DNA from: Candidatus Firestoneibacteriota bacterium
GTDB taxonomy: Bacteria > Oederibacteriota > D2-FULL-39-29 > CAIOVX01
Assembly (NCBI GenBank): GCA_903861835.1
Contig: CAIOVX010000003.1
Coordinates: 1 to 54,463 of the forward strand
DNA: 54,463 bases
Reading direction: 5' to 3'
The translations under genes were made by a program, and so were the position numbers. Below the pieces are notes generated by a model. The model was not told the DNA's origin, did no database searches, and saw only the letters and a program-made list of their open reading frames with translations. Positions 41,078 to 48,916 of the stretch are shown piece after piece; positions within the stretch are counted from its first letter, which is position 1, and the number at the start of each line of letters is the position of its first letter.

Positions 41078-41695
41078 ATGAAAAAGCTCAGTATAGCGGT
41101 CATGATTTCCGGAAGCGGTTCAAACCTGCAAAGCATTATTGATGCTTGCAATGCCGGATCGCTTCCTGCCGCCGTAAAGTTGGTTATCAGCGACAGGAAG
41201 GATGCTTTTGGGCTTGAGCGCGCAAAGAAGAACGGTATCCCGGCAGAATTTATAGATCCTTCGCACTTCGGCGGCAGGGAAGAACACGAAACAGCCTGCG
41301 CGGCTTCTATCGACCGGGAAGAGTGCAAATTGATCTGTCTTGCAGGCTATATGAGACTGGTTACCGGCTGGTTTGTCGGGAAATATTCAGGAAGGCTTTT
41401 AAATATTCATCCTTCACTGCTTCCGTCTTTCCCGGGTGCCCATGCTCACCGCGATGTCCTGGCATACGGAGCCAAGGTTTCAGGTTGTACCGTTCATTTT
41501 GTTGACGAGAATATGGATTCCGGGCCTGTAATAATACAGAGTGCCGTGAAAGTTTTGGAAGGAGACACCGAAGAAACTCTCGGCAAGCGTGTTTTGGAAC
41601 AGGAACACAAGGCCTATCCGGAAGCTATTAAACTTTTCGCGGAAGGCAGACTCATTGTTAAGGGCAGAAAAGTAACAGTTGATACAATAATTTAA
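41078..41695 (+). CDS. purN: Phosphoribosylglycinamide formyltransferase
   Basis: The 205-residue enzyme shows VMISGSGSNLQSIIDACN (phosphate binding), LAGYMRLVTGWFVGKYSGR, the catalytic NIHPSLLPSFPGAHAH (Asn-x-His), and HFVDENMDSGPVIIQ with the catalytic Asp. It formylates GAR with 10-formyl-THF, the third step of purine synthesis. It begins 31 nt after the accA terminator with only a weak ribosome-binding site (GGATGG) and precedes purH by 14 nt, so the two are likely co-transcribed. No obvious promoter is visible. Confidence 0.9.
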   Translation: MKKLSIAVMISGSGSNLQSIIDACNAGSLPAAVKLVISDRKDAFGLERAKKNGIPAEFIDPSHFGGREEHETACAASIDREECKLICLAGYMRLVTGWFVGKYSGRLLNIHPSLLPSFPGAHAHRDVLAYGAKVSGCTVHFVDENMDSGPVIIQSAVKVLEGDTEETLGKRVLEQEHKAYPEAIKLFAEGRLIVKGRKVTVDTII

Positions 41696-41709
41696 CTCAA
41701 GGAGAGCGT

Positions 41710-43284
41710 ATGAGCCATAATTCTCACCTGATCAAGATTAAAAGAGTGCTGATAAGCGTATCCGACAAAACCGGTATTATAGAATTGGCAAGGGATCTGC
41801 GCAAGCACAAGGTTGAAATAATTTCTACCGGAGGCACTTCAAAAGCCCTAAAAGATGCCGGTATACCTGTAATGGATATCTCCGAAGTAACCGGTTTTCC
41901 GGAAATGCTCGACGGGCGTGTTAAGACCCTGCATCCTAAGATACACGGCGGGTTGCTCGCGGTGCGCGCCAATAAAGAGCATATGGACACAATCGCAAAG
42001 CACGGCATTACTCCTATCGATATGGTTATAGTTAATCTTTATCCTTTCGAAAAGACCATCTCGAACCCGAACTGCAAATTTGAAGACGCGATTGAAAATA
42101 TTGATATCGGCGGGCCCTCAATGATCAGGTCTGCGGCAAAGAATTTCCACGGGGTTTGTGTTGTGGTCAACCCGGCTTTCTATCCGGAGATCATTGCGGA
42201 ACTGGAAAAAACCAACGGCTGTATAGGACAGGAAACCAGGGACCGAATGATGATAGAAGTTTTCAAGCAGACCTATCAGTATGATATGGCTATCTATAAT
42301 TACTTCAGCAAGCAGGTGATCAAGGAAGAGATGCCGGTTATGTTTAACTGCTCCTATAAAAAGGCGCAAGGCCTAAGGTACGGGGAGAATCCGCATCAGA
42401 AAGCGAGTTTCTATGTCGATCCGGCTTCAAAAGAGCCTTCGGTGTCAAAAGCAAAACAGCTTCACGGCAAAGAACTTTCTTATAACAATATAATGGACAC
42501 AAACGCGGCGGTAGAGTTGGTTAAGGAGTTTGAAGAGCCTGCCTGCGCAATAATCAAGCACACGAACCCTTGCGGGACGGCCGTCGGAAAGGATATCGAT
42601 GAGGCTTTCAGAAAGGCTTACGAGACCGACGCGCTCTCTGCCTTCGGCGGAATTATTGCGCTTAACAGGAAAGTTACAAAAACAATAGCGGAATATCTTG
42701 CCGGGAAATTTATTGAAGTTGTGGTGGCTCCTGAATATGAAAAGTCAGCAATTGAAGTTTTTGAGCAAAAGAAAAATATACGTTTGCTCATAATTGACGG
42801 GTTAGGGAAGATCGGAGTTAGAGACACTGATTATGATGTGCGCAAGGTTGTGGGCGGCCTGCTGGTGCAGGACAGAGATCTAAAGGGTATAACAAATGCG
42901 GATCTTTTGACGGTTACTAAGATCGCGCCGTCCGCGGAAGAGATTAAAGATATGCTTTTCGGCTGGAAAGTGGTTAAGCATGTAAAGTCTAATGCTATTG
43001 TTGTTGTGAAGGGCGGCGTAACGATAGGCGTCGGCGCAGGACAGATGAACCGGGTCGGGTCGGTAAAGATAGCAGTGGCGCAAGCCGGAAAGTTCGCTAA
43101 AGGAGCCGTTTTGGTTTCTGACGCTCTCTTTCCGAAACCGGACGCTGTTGAGGAAGCTGTCAAAGCAGGTATTTCTGCCATTATACAGACCGGCGGCTCC
43201 ATAAACGACAAAGATGTGATTGAATCCGCAAACAAAGCCGGAATAGCCATGGTTTTCACAAACATACGTCATTTCAAACACTAA
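41710..43284 (+). CDS. purH: Bifunctional AICAR transformylase/IMP cyclohydrolase
   Basis: The 524-residue protein has an N-terminal IMP cyclohydrolase (MGS-like) domain (ALISVSDKTGI-type VLISVSDKTGIIELARDL, ISTGGTSKALKDAGI, EMLDGRVKTLHPKIHGGLLA, NLYPFEKTI, IDIGGPSMIRSAAKNF). The C-terminal transformylase has LRYGENPHQKASFYV, ELSYNNIMDTNAA, IKHTNPCGTAVG, DALSAFGGIIALNR, KHVKSNAIVVVKGG and GAGQMNRV. It performs the last two steps to IMP. AAGGAGAG precedes the ATG. Confidence 0.95.
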   Translation: MSHNSHLIKIKRVLISVSDKTGIIELARDLRKHKVEIISTGGTSKALKDAGIPVMDISEVTGFPEMLDGRVKTLHPKIHGGLLAVRANKEHMDTIAKHGITPIDMVIVNLYPFEKTISNPNCKFEDAIENIDIGGPSMIRSAAKNFHGVCVVVNPAFYPEIIAELEKTNGCIGQETRDRMMIEVFKQTYQYDMAIYNYFSKQVIKEEMPVMFNCSYKKAQGLRYGENPHQKASFYVDPASKEPSVSKAKQLHGKELSYNNIMDTNAAVELVKEFEEPACAIIKHTNPCGTAVGKDIDEAFRKAYETDALSAFGGIIALNRKVTKTIAEYLAGKFIEVVVAPEYEKSAIEVFEQKKNIRLLIIDGLGKIGVRDTDYDVRKVVGGLLVQDRDLKGITNADLLTVTKIAPSAEEIKDMLFGWKVVKHVKSNAIVVVKGGVTIGVGAGQMNRVGSVKIAVAQAGKFAKGAVLVSDALFPKPDAVEEAVKAGISAIIQTGGSINDKDVIESANKAGIAMVFTNIRHFKH

Positions 43285-43299
43285 ACCACAAGGAATACA

Positions 43300-44340
43300 A
43301 TGAAGAACATCCTTGATCTTTCAAGGTCAGAACTGGAAAAAGAAATGACAGGCATGTCCGCGAAAAAGTTTAATGCGGCGCAAATAATGGAATGGGTCTA
43401 CATAAAGCACGCGGAAGCGTTCGAGGTTATGACCAACCTGCCGGTATCTCTGCGTGAGACGCTTAAAAAGTATTTCGTTATAGAGCGCCCGACCGTTGAA
43501 AAGAAACTGGTCTCTTCAGGGAAAGACACAATTAAGTATCTGCTCAAATGCTCTGACGGCGTGCTTATCGAGTCGGTGCTGATGAAACATATTGACAGGC
43601 ACACCATTTGTCTGTCTTCGCAAGCCGGTTGCGCTTACGGATGCGCGATGTGCGCGACGGGAAGCATGGGCTTTAAGCGGAACCTTTCGGCGGCTGAAAT
43701 AACCGGTCAGGTCTTTGCGGCGCTGCCGGATATGGACAGCGGCGAGTACAGCGGAAAATTTAATGTGGTTTTTATGGGAATGGGAGAACCGCTTGCGAAC
43801 TACGACAATTTTAAGAAGGCTGCGCTTATGCTGACTGAAAAAAAAGCCTTCGGCATCTCTACAAAGCGCATAACTGTTTCTACCTGCGGTGTGGTTCCCG
43901 GAATTGAGAATATGATAAGGGACGGTCTGAGATTCAATTTGTCTGTCTCGCTGCATGCTGTAAACGACCGGGTTAGAGATATGCTGGTGCCGGTAAACAA
44001 GAAATACAGGCTGGAAAAGCTCTTAACTGCCTGCGCGAAATATTTTGCTTTTAACGGGGATCCTGTAACCTTTGAGTATGTCATGATTAAGAATGTTAAC
44101 GACCGCGAAGATGACTTACATGAACTGATAGCGATAATCAGTGACATAAAAATAGATTGCAAGGTTAACTTGATCCCCTACAACAGGATTAACATAAAAG
44201 AGTTTTCCGCGAGCACATCGGCGACCATAGATCTTTGGCGCGAGACGCTTGAAAAAGAAGGCGTTATTTGTTCAATCCGCAGAGAGATGGGAGCGGATAT
44301 CAACGCGGCCTGCGGGCAGCTTGCCGGAGGCGGCTTTTGA
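43300..44340 (+). CDS. rlmN: 23S rRNA/tRNA adenine-C2 methyltransferase
   Basis: The 346-residue radical SAM enzyme has SSQAGCAYGCAMCATGSMGF (CxxxCxxC cluster), FMGMGEPLANYDN, STCGVVPGIENM, LSVSLHAVNDRVRDMLVPVN and a C-terminal AACGQL with the mechanistic cysteine. It methylates A2503 of 23S rRNA and A37 of some tRNAs. AAGGAA precedes the ATG. The stop overlaps the TTG start of the PASTA gene. This is the point where prpC-prkC follow rlmN in many Firmicutes. Confidence 0.92.
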   Translation: MKNILDLSRSELEKEMTGMSAKKFNAAQIMEWVYIKHAEAFEVMTNLPVSLRETLKKYFVIERPTVEKKLVSSGKDTIKYLLKCSDGVLIESVLMKHIDRHTICLSSQAGCAYGCAMCATGSMGFKRNLSAAEITGQVFAALPDMDSGEYSGKFNVVFMGMGEPLANYDNFKKAALMLTEKKAFGISTKRITVSTCGVVPGIENMIRDGLRFNLSVSLHAVNDRVRDMLVPVNKKYRLEKLLTACAKYFAFNGDPVTFEYVMIKNVNDREDDLHELIAIISDIKIDCKVNLIPYNRINIKEFSASTSATIDLWRETLEKEGVICSIRREMGADINAACGQLAGGGF

Positions 44341-45272
44341 ACGAGAAACTAAAAAAAGTAATAGTTTTTGGCTGTCTTGTGCTGTTGACCGGCTACCTCA
44401 CGATGACTTTTGTTATACGCGGCAAGCAAGTTATGGTGCCTAACATTAAAGGCCTGATGCTTTTGAATGCCAGGCAGGTTTGCGGTTCTAAGGGTTTGTA
44501 TCTGGAAGAAAGAGCGAAAGTCTTTGACGAGAACCTTCCTGAAGGCTCGGTAACTGCGCAGGAGCCGCTTCCGGGAGAGTACGTGAAGAAAGGTAGGCGG
44601 ATTTTCGTGACCGTTTCCAGCGGGCTCAAAATGATAAATGTTCCTGACCTAAAAGACCAGAACATGCGGCAGGCGCGCATACTTCTTTCGCAGTCCGGTT
44701 TGAAATTGGGTGAACTTGCGGCCCGGGTTTATTCCGGAGACGCGCCGGCCGGCAGTGTACTGGCGCAGAATCCGCCACCGAACCTAGCAGTTAAGAGAGG
44801 CGCCGGGGTAGATGTGCTGGTCAGTCTGGGCGAAAGAGAGCTGTATTATGTGATGCCTAATCTTGCGGGCGTTCCGCTTCCTACGGTCAGGAAAGCGCTT
44901 TACGCGGCGAAACTGCTGACAGTAAAGATTAGTTATTCTCAGGACCCGGCATTTGGGAAAGATTGTGTCATTAGCCAAAATCCGCTGCCCGGAGAAGAGA
45001 TAAAGAAGGGGGCAGTTGTTTCACTTATCGTAAACGGCAAAACAGAAGCGAACCGTTTCAGGCAGGCAGTGCTTAAATTTGTTGTTCCGAGAGGCGGGCT
45101 CCTTGAAAAGAGAGTCAGGGTTAGCGTGTTGGATAACGACGGATTGACCGATATTTACAATGAAATCATGAGAAGCGGCTCTACGCTGGAGAGGTCACTA
45201 AAGCTTAATGGCGAAGCGGTTGTGCGAATATATATCAATAATGAGTTGAATAGGGAAGAAAAATATGATTAA
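44337..45272 (+). CDS. Membrane-anchored PASTA-repeat protein without kinase domain
   Basis: The 311-residue protein has one N-terminal transmembrane helix (VIVFGCLVLLTGYLTMTFVI) and then three PASTA domains: about residues 33-98 (VPNIKGLMLLNARQV), 99-168 (VPDLKDQNMRQARIL) and 172-240 (MPNLAGVPLPTVRKAL). Each ends in a QxPLPGExxxKGxxV-type strand. A further about 70-residue beta-domain closes it. PASTA domains bind muropeptides or beta-lactams outside the membrane. The cytosolic Ser/Thr kinase normally attached to them is missing. The TTG at 44337 overlaps the rlmN stop and has GGAGG 6 nt upstream. The end overlaps rpe by 8 nt. Its location equals that of prkC in the rlmN-prpC-prkC-rsgA-rpe cluster. 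Confidence 0.85.
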   Translation: MNEKLKKVIVFGCLVLLTGYLTMTFVIRGKQVMVPNIKGLMLLNARQVCGSKGLYLEERAKVFDENLPEGSVTAQEPLPGEYVKKGRRIFVTVSSGLKMINVPDLKDQNMRQARILLSQSGLKLGELAARVYSGDAPAGSVLAQNPPPNLAVKRGAGVDVLVSLGERELYYVMPNLAGVPLPTVRKALYAAKLLTVKISYSQDPAFGKDCVISQNPLPGEEIKKGAVVSLIVNGKTEANRFRQAVLKFVVPRGGLLEKRVRVSVLDNDGLTDIYNEIMRSGSTLERSLKLNGEAVVRIYINNELNREEKYD

Positions 45273-45909
45273 AATAGCTCCTTCTATACTGGCTGCGGAT
45301 TATCTCAACCTGGCGGCGGACATACGCAAAGCCGAGTCCGCCGGAGCCGACTGGTTCCATGTCGATATAATGGACGGGGTGTTTGTTCCCAACATAAGTT
45401 TCGGACCGGGGCTGGTTTCGGCAATAAGGCCGGTCACGAAGAAGTTTTTGGATGTGCACCTTATGATAGTAAATCCTGAAAAACACTTGAAGTCTTTCAG
45501 GGCTGCCGGAGCCGACAATATTACGGTTCATGCCGAAGCCGCAGGCTCTTTGCCGGAGGTTGCAGCAAAGATTAAAGCTCTCGGTGCCACGGCAGGCGTT
45601 TCCGTAAATCCGGAGACTCCTCTTGACAAAATAGCCGGATGCCTGAAAGAGTTTGAGCTCGTCCTTGTAATGTCCGTAAATCCCGGTTTTGGTGGGCAGG
45701 CTTTTATTGAAACCAGCCTGGGAAAGATAAGAGAACTTAAAAGGTTAATTATTTCGACCGGTTCAAAAGCTTTAATTGAAGTAGACGGCGGCATAAACGA
45801 AAAGAACGCTCCCGCTCTTAAGGAGGCCGGCGCTGACATACTTGTAGCCGGCTCGGCAGTCTTCAAGAGTGCGGATATGGCACAGACAATATGCAAACTT
45901 AGATTCTAA
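45265..45909 (+). CDS. rpe: Ribulose-phosphate 3-epimerase
   Basis: The 214-residue TIM-barrel enzyme shows IAPSILAADYLNLAADI, WFHVDIMDGVFVPNISFGP, LDVHLMIVNPEKHL, ITVHAEA, MSVNPGFGGQAFIE and IEVDGGINEKNAP. All catalytic residues (two Asp, metal-binding His) are present. It interconverts ribulose 5-phosphate and xylulose 5-phosphate in the pentose phosphate pathway. It starts inside the PASTA gene, so the two are co-translated. Confidence 0.95.
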   Translation: MIKIAPSILAADYLNLAADIRKAESAGADWFHVDIMDGVFVPNISFGPGLVSAIRPVTKKFLDVHLMIVNPEKHLKSFRAAGADNITVHAEAAGSLPEVAAKIKALGATAGVSVNPETPLDKIAGCLKEFELVLVMSVNPGFGGQAFIETSLGKIRELKRLIISTGSKALIEVDGGINEKNAPALKEAGADILVAGSAVFKSADMAQTICKLRF

Positions 45910-45937
45910 AATTCTTGCAGGTAAGGGAGGAATTAAA

Positions 45938-46291
45938 ATGGTAAGCATAATTGAAACTGTAATGGGTCAGGTTCCGGCAGCAGGTGCTTCGGGTTTTCAA
46001 TCGTTTATGCCTCTCGTGATGGTAGGCGCAATGTTCGTGATTATGTACTTTTTTCTCATCAGGCCTCAGATGAAACAACAGAAAGAGCATGCCAATATGC
46101 TTTCAAGCCTCAAGAAAGGCGATAAAGTTATTACCGCCGGCGGCATCTGGGGAGTAGTGGTTGGAATCTCTGACGCTGAAAACGTGGTAGTTGTAAGGAT
46201 TGATGATACTACAAAAGTGGAAATAGGCAAGGCTTATATCGTAGGCATTAAGAAAGAAGGGGCGGCCGCACTTCCCGCACAGCCGAAATAA
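45938..46291 (+). CDS. yajC: Preprotein translocase subunit YajC
   Basis: The 117-residue protein has one membrane helix (FMPLVMVGAMFVIMYFFLI), followed by the family motif RPQMKQQKEH and SSLKKGDKVITAGGIWGVV. It associates with SecDF at the inner membrane. AAGGGAGG lies just before the ATG at 45938; an in-frame start 69 nt upstream falls inside rpe and lacks a site. It opens the yajC-secD-secF operon. Confidence 0.92.
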   Translation: MVSIIETVMGQVPAAGASGFQSFMPLVMVGAMFVIMYFFLIRPQMKQQKEHANMLSSLKKGDKVITAGGIWGVVVGISDAENVVVVRIDDTTKVEIGKAYIVGIKKEGAAALPAQPK

Positions 46292-46297
46292 ATTGAT

Positions 46298-46314
46298 GCC
46301 CGCCTGGCGGGCTT
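46298..46314 (+). terminator. Hairpin between yajC and secD, weak terminator or attenuator
   Basis: GCCCGC (46298-46303) pairs with GCGGGC (46307-46312) around CTG, followed only by TTTCT. It may reduce read-through into secD or stabilise the yajC message. Confidence 0.4.
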
Positions 46315-46326
46315 TCTGGAGGCAAT

Positions 46327-47670
46327 ATGCATCGCAATAGTTTTGTTGTGCTGCTGATACTGGCGGTCTTTTTCGGTTCGCTTTACGCTATATTTTTTAA
46401 AGGCACAGAGTTTGTAATGCCTTTCCAGCAGGACCAGAAAAACTCCAGGATAAAACTTGGGCTTGATCTGCAGGGCGGTATTCATCTAGTCTACACTTTA
46501 GACGAGTCGAAGCTTACCCCCGGTATGTCGCCCTCGGATGCCATTGACAGGGCGATAGAAATTATAAGGAACAGGGTTGACGGAATAGGTATTGCCGAGC
46601 CTTTCATCCAAAAAGAAGGCGATAAATGGATAGTCGTGCAATTACCCGGCGCTAAAGACCCTGAAGAAGCCAAGAGGATACTTGGTAAGACCGCCCAGCT
46701 GCAATTCAAACTGGTTGTAGAGGATAAGAAACTTCTGGAACAGGCCCTTGACGGAAAGATACCGTCCGACAGCGAGATTCTATATATGGAGCACGACGGT
46801 TCCCCTATACTGCTCAAGAAAGAAGCTTTGCTGACAGGAGATTCACTAAAGAACGCGAGAGCGGAATCCGGAATGGGCTCGCTCGGAAACGAAATCCACG
46901 TTAGCATGGAATTCGACTCTGACGGCGCCAAAACTTTCGGAAAAATAACAGGCGACAACATCGGGAAAAGACTTGCTATAGTTCTGGATGACAAAGTTTA
47001 TTCCGCGCCTGTGGTTCGCGACAGAATACCAAGCGGAAAAGCTATTATTTCCGGAAACTTCGGAATGAAAGAGGCCAACAATCTTGCAATAGTCCTGCGT
47101 TCCGGCAGTTTGCCTGCTCCGCTTAATATAATAAGCGAAAATATCGTCGGTCCGACACTCGGGCAGGATTCTATAAAGAGCGGAATGCTGGCGGGTTTTA
47201 TAGGCATAGCGGCTATTATGCTGCTCATGGCGGTATATTACAAAAAATCAGGATTAATAGCTGATATTGGACTTCTTGCCAACCTGCTCTACCTTGTAGG
47301 CGCCATGGCAGTGCTTGGTGCTACCTTTACGATGCCCGGTATAGCAGGCGTAATTCTGACGATGGGTATGTCCGTTGACTCAAACGTGCTTATTTTCGAG
47401 AGAGTCAGGGAAGAGCTTAGAGCCGGAAAAACTGTGATGTCCGCAGTTGATCAGGGCTACAAAAAAGCCTTCTGGACAATATTTGATTCGCATGTGACCA
47501 CACTAATCACAGCAGCTATTCTTTTTGTTTTCGGCACAGGACCGGTAAGAGGTTTCGCAGTAACGCTCAGTCTTGGCGTTATTATCAGTCTCTTCACGGC
47601 GCTGATAGTTACCAAAGTTATCTTTGACTGGAGGCTTTCAAGAGGCGAAACAGAAAGCCTGAGCATTTAG
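46327..47670 (+). CDS. secD: Protein translocase subunit SecD
   Basis: The 447-residue protein has an N-terminal helix and then the SecD P1 domain (LGLDLQGGIHLVYTLD, IIRNRVDGIGIAEPFI, IVVQLPGAKDPEEAKRILGK). The P1 head continues to LDDKVYSAPVVRDRI, and five C-terminal helices follow (GFIGIAAIMLLMAVYYKKSG through ALIVTKVIFDW) with SVDSNVLIFERVREELR. It uses the proton-motive force to help pull secreted proteins across the inner membrane. CTGGAGG precedes the ATG. Confidence 0.93.
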   Translation: MHRNSFVVLLILAVFFGSLYAIFFKGTEFVMPFQQDQKNSRIKLGLDLQGGIHLVYTLDESKLTPGMSPSDAIDRAIEIIRNRVDGIGIAEPFIQKEGDKWIVVQLPGAKDPEEAKRILGKTAQLQFKLVVEDKKLLEQALDGKIPSDSEILYMEHDGSPILLKKEALLTGDSLKNARAESGMGSLGNEIHVSMEFDSDGAKTFGKITGDNIGKRLAIVLDDKVYSAPVVRDRIPSGKAIISGNFGMKEANNLAIVLRSGSLPAPLNIISENIVGPTLGQDSIKSGMLAGFIGIAAIMLLMAVYYKKSGLIADIGLLANLLYLVGAMAVLGATFTMPGIAGVILTMGMSVDSNVLIFERVREELRAGKTVMSAVDQGYKKAFWTIFDSHVTTLITAAILFVFGTGPVRGFAVTLSLGVIISLFTALIVTKVIFDWRLSRGETESLSI

Positions 47671-47678
47671 GAGGATAG

Positions 47679-48872
47679 ATGATACAGATATTCAGAAACC
47701 CTAATGTGAACTTTATAAAGCTGAGATTCTTTGCGTATGTTATATCCGCCATCATGGTGGCCGCAGGTATCGTTGGCATAGTGAATATTGTACGCGGCAC
47801 GGCAAATCTCGGTATAGACTTCTCAGGCGGGACTATTGTTACCGTGAAGTTCGAGAAAGAGGTTGACATTGCGCAGATTCGGCAGATATTGGACGCCAAC
47901 GGCCTAAAAGAGGCCGGTATCCAGACTTTTGCGGAAGCCACCGGACTTCCAAAGAACAAAGTCAGCATCAGGATGAAAAAGAGCGGCGAGAAGACCGGTG
48001 AAATAGGCGACAAGATAGAAAAGATGTTCGCTGAAAAGTACCCTGTCATTCCGCAATATTCCGTGGAAAAAGCCGAACAGGTTAAGGCGGATGTTGTTTT
48101 CACGCTGCTTTTTGTGAATAAGGTTGAAGCTTTTAAGGTAAAAAACCTTGTTGACAAGAGCCTTACAGTAACCTCGTCAGAAGAGAAAGACGGGAAAGTG
48201 ATACTGAAAATTAAACGCCCCGGAGCGAAGATTGACGAATTGCAGGCAAAAGTAAAAGCGCTCCTAGATCGCGATCTTCCTGCGAAGCGCGCGTTCACAC
48301 GTGATTCAACTGAAGATATAGGCCCGGCGCTCAGCAAGAAACTCACCGGTCAGGCTGTTTTTGCGGTAATAATCTCGCTTCTGGCCATCACTCTCTATAT
48401 ACTTATCCGGTTTGACTCTAAGATCGCGGGTAGAGGGCTTTTTGGAGTCTCGGCAGCGGTTGCGACACTGCATGACATATTGGCCCTAGTCGGTTTCGTC
48501 TATTTAATGAACATAGAGTTCAGTATACTCATAATGACCTCCATCCTGACAATCGCCGGTTATTCACTGACTGATACCGTTGTGGTGTTTGACAGGATTA
48601 GGGATAATCTTAAACTCCGCGCGAAAGACGAGTTCGGGGTAATCATTAACGCCAGCGTCAACGAGGTTTTAAGCAGGACGATCATGACCAGCGTGACCGT
48701 GCTTATAGCTGCGCTTTCCTTGTGGATATTCGGAGGAGAAGTACTGCATAAGTTCTCCGAGGTGCTGTTGTTCGGAGTTGTGCTGGGCACCTATTCGTCC
48801 TGGTTTGTGGCAAGCCCGATACTTTATGAATATGAAAAGAATCATTCCCGGAATCTTCCGGTTAAAAAGTAA
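47679..48872 (+). CDS. secF: Protein translocase subunit SecF with enlarged periplasmic domain
   Basis: The 397-residue protein has the SecF landmarks NLGIDFSGGTIVTVKFE after the first helix, and, in the C-terminal helices, SAAVATLHDILALVGFVYLM, GYSLTDTVVVFDRIRDNLK and LSRTIMTSVTVLIAALSLW. Most SecF proteins are about 300 residues. Here an extra segment of about 80 residues lies between the usual P1 domain and the second helix (about 135-215). It includes VVFTLLFVNKVEAFKVKNL and an alpha/beta stretch, and ends in the typical GPALSKKL. It partners with SecD 8 nt upstream. Confidence 0.92.
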   Translation: MIQIFRNPNVNFIKLRFFAYVISAIMVAAGIVGIVNIVRGTANLGIDFSGGTIVTVKFEKEVDIAQIRQILDANGLKEAGIQTFAEATGLPKNKVSIRMKKSGEKTGEIGDKIEKMFAEKYPVIPQYSVEKAEQVKADVVFTLLFVNKVEAFKVKNLVDKSLTVTSSEEKDGKVILKIKRPGAKIDELQAKVKALLDRDLPAKRAFTRDSTEDIGPALSKKLTGQAVFAVIISLLAITLYILIRFDSKIAGRGLFGVSAAVATLHDILALVGFVYLMNIEFSILIMTSILTIAGYSLTDTVVVFDRIRDNLKLRAKDEFGVIINASVNEVLSRTIMTSVTVLIAALSLWIFGGEVLHKFSEVLLFGVVLGTYSSWFVASPILYEYEKNHSRNLPVKK

Positions 48873-48877
48873 ACTCA

Positions 48878-48909
48878 AGGGCCCGGACACCCCGGGCCCT
48901 TTTCTTTTA
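48878..48909 (+). terminator. Rho-independent terminator after secF
   Basis: A 9-bp stem, AGGGCCCGG (48878-48886) with CCGGGCCCT (48892-48900), around ACACC, then TTTCTTTT. Confidence 0.9.
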
Positions 48910-48916
48910 GGAAGGT

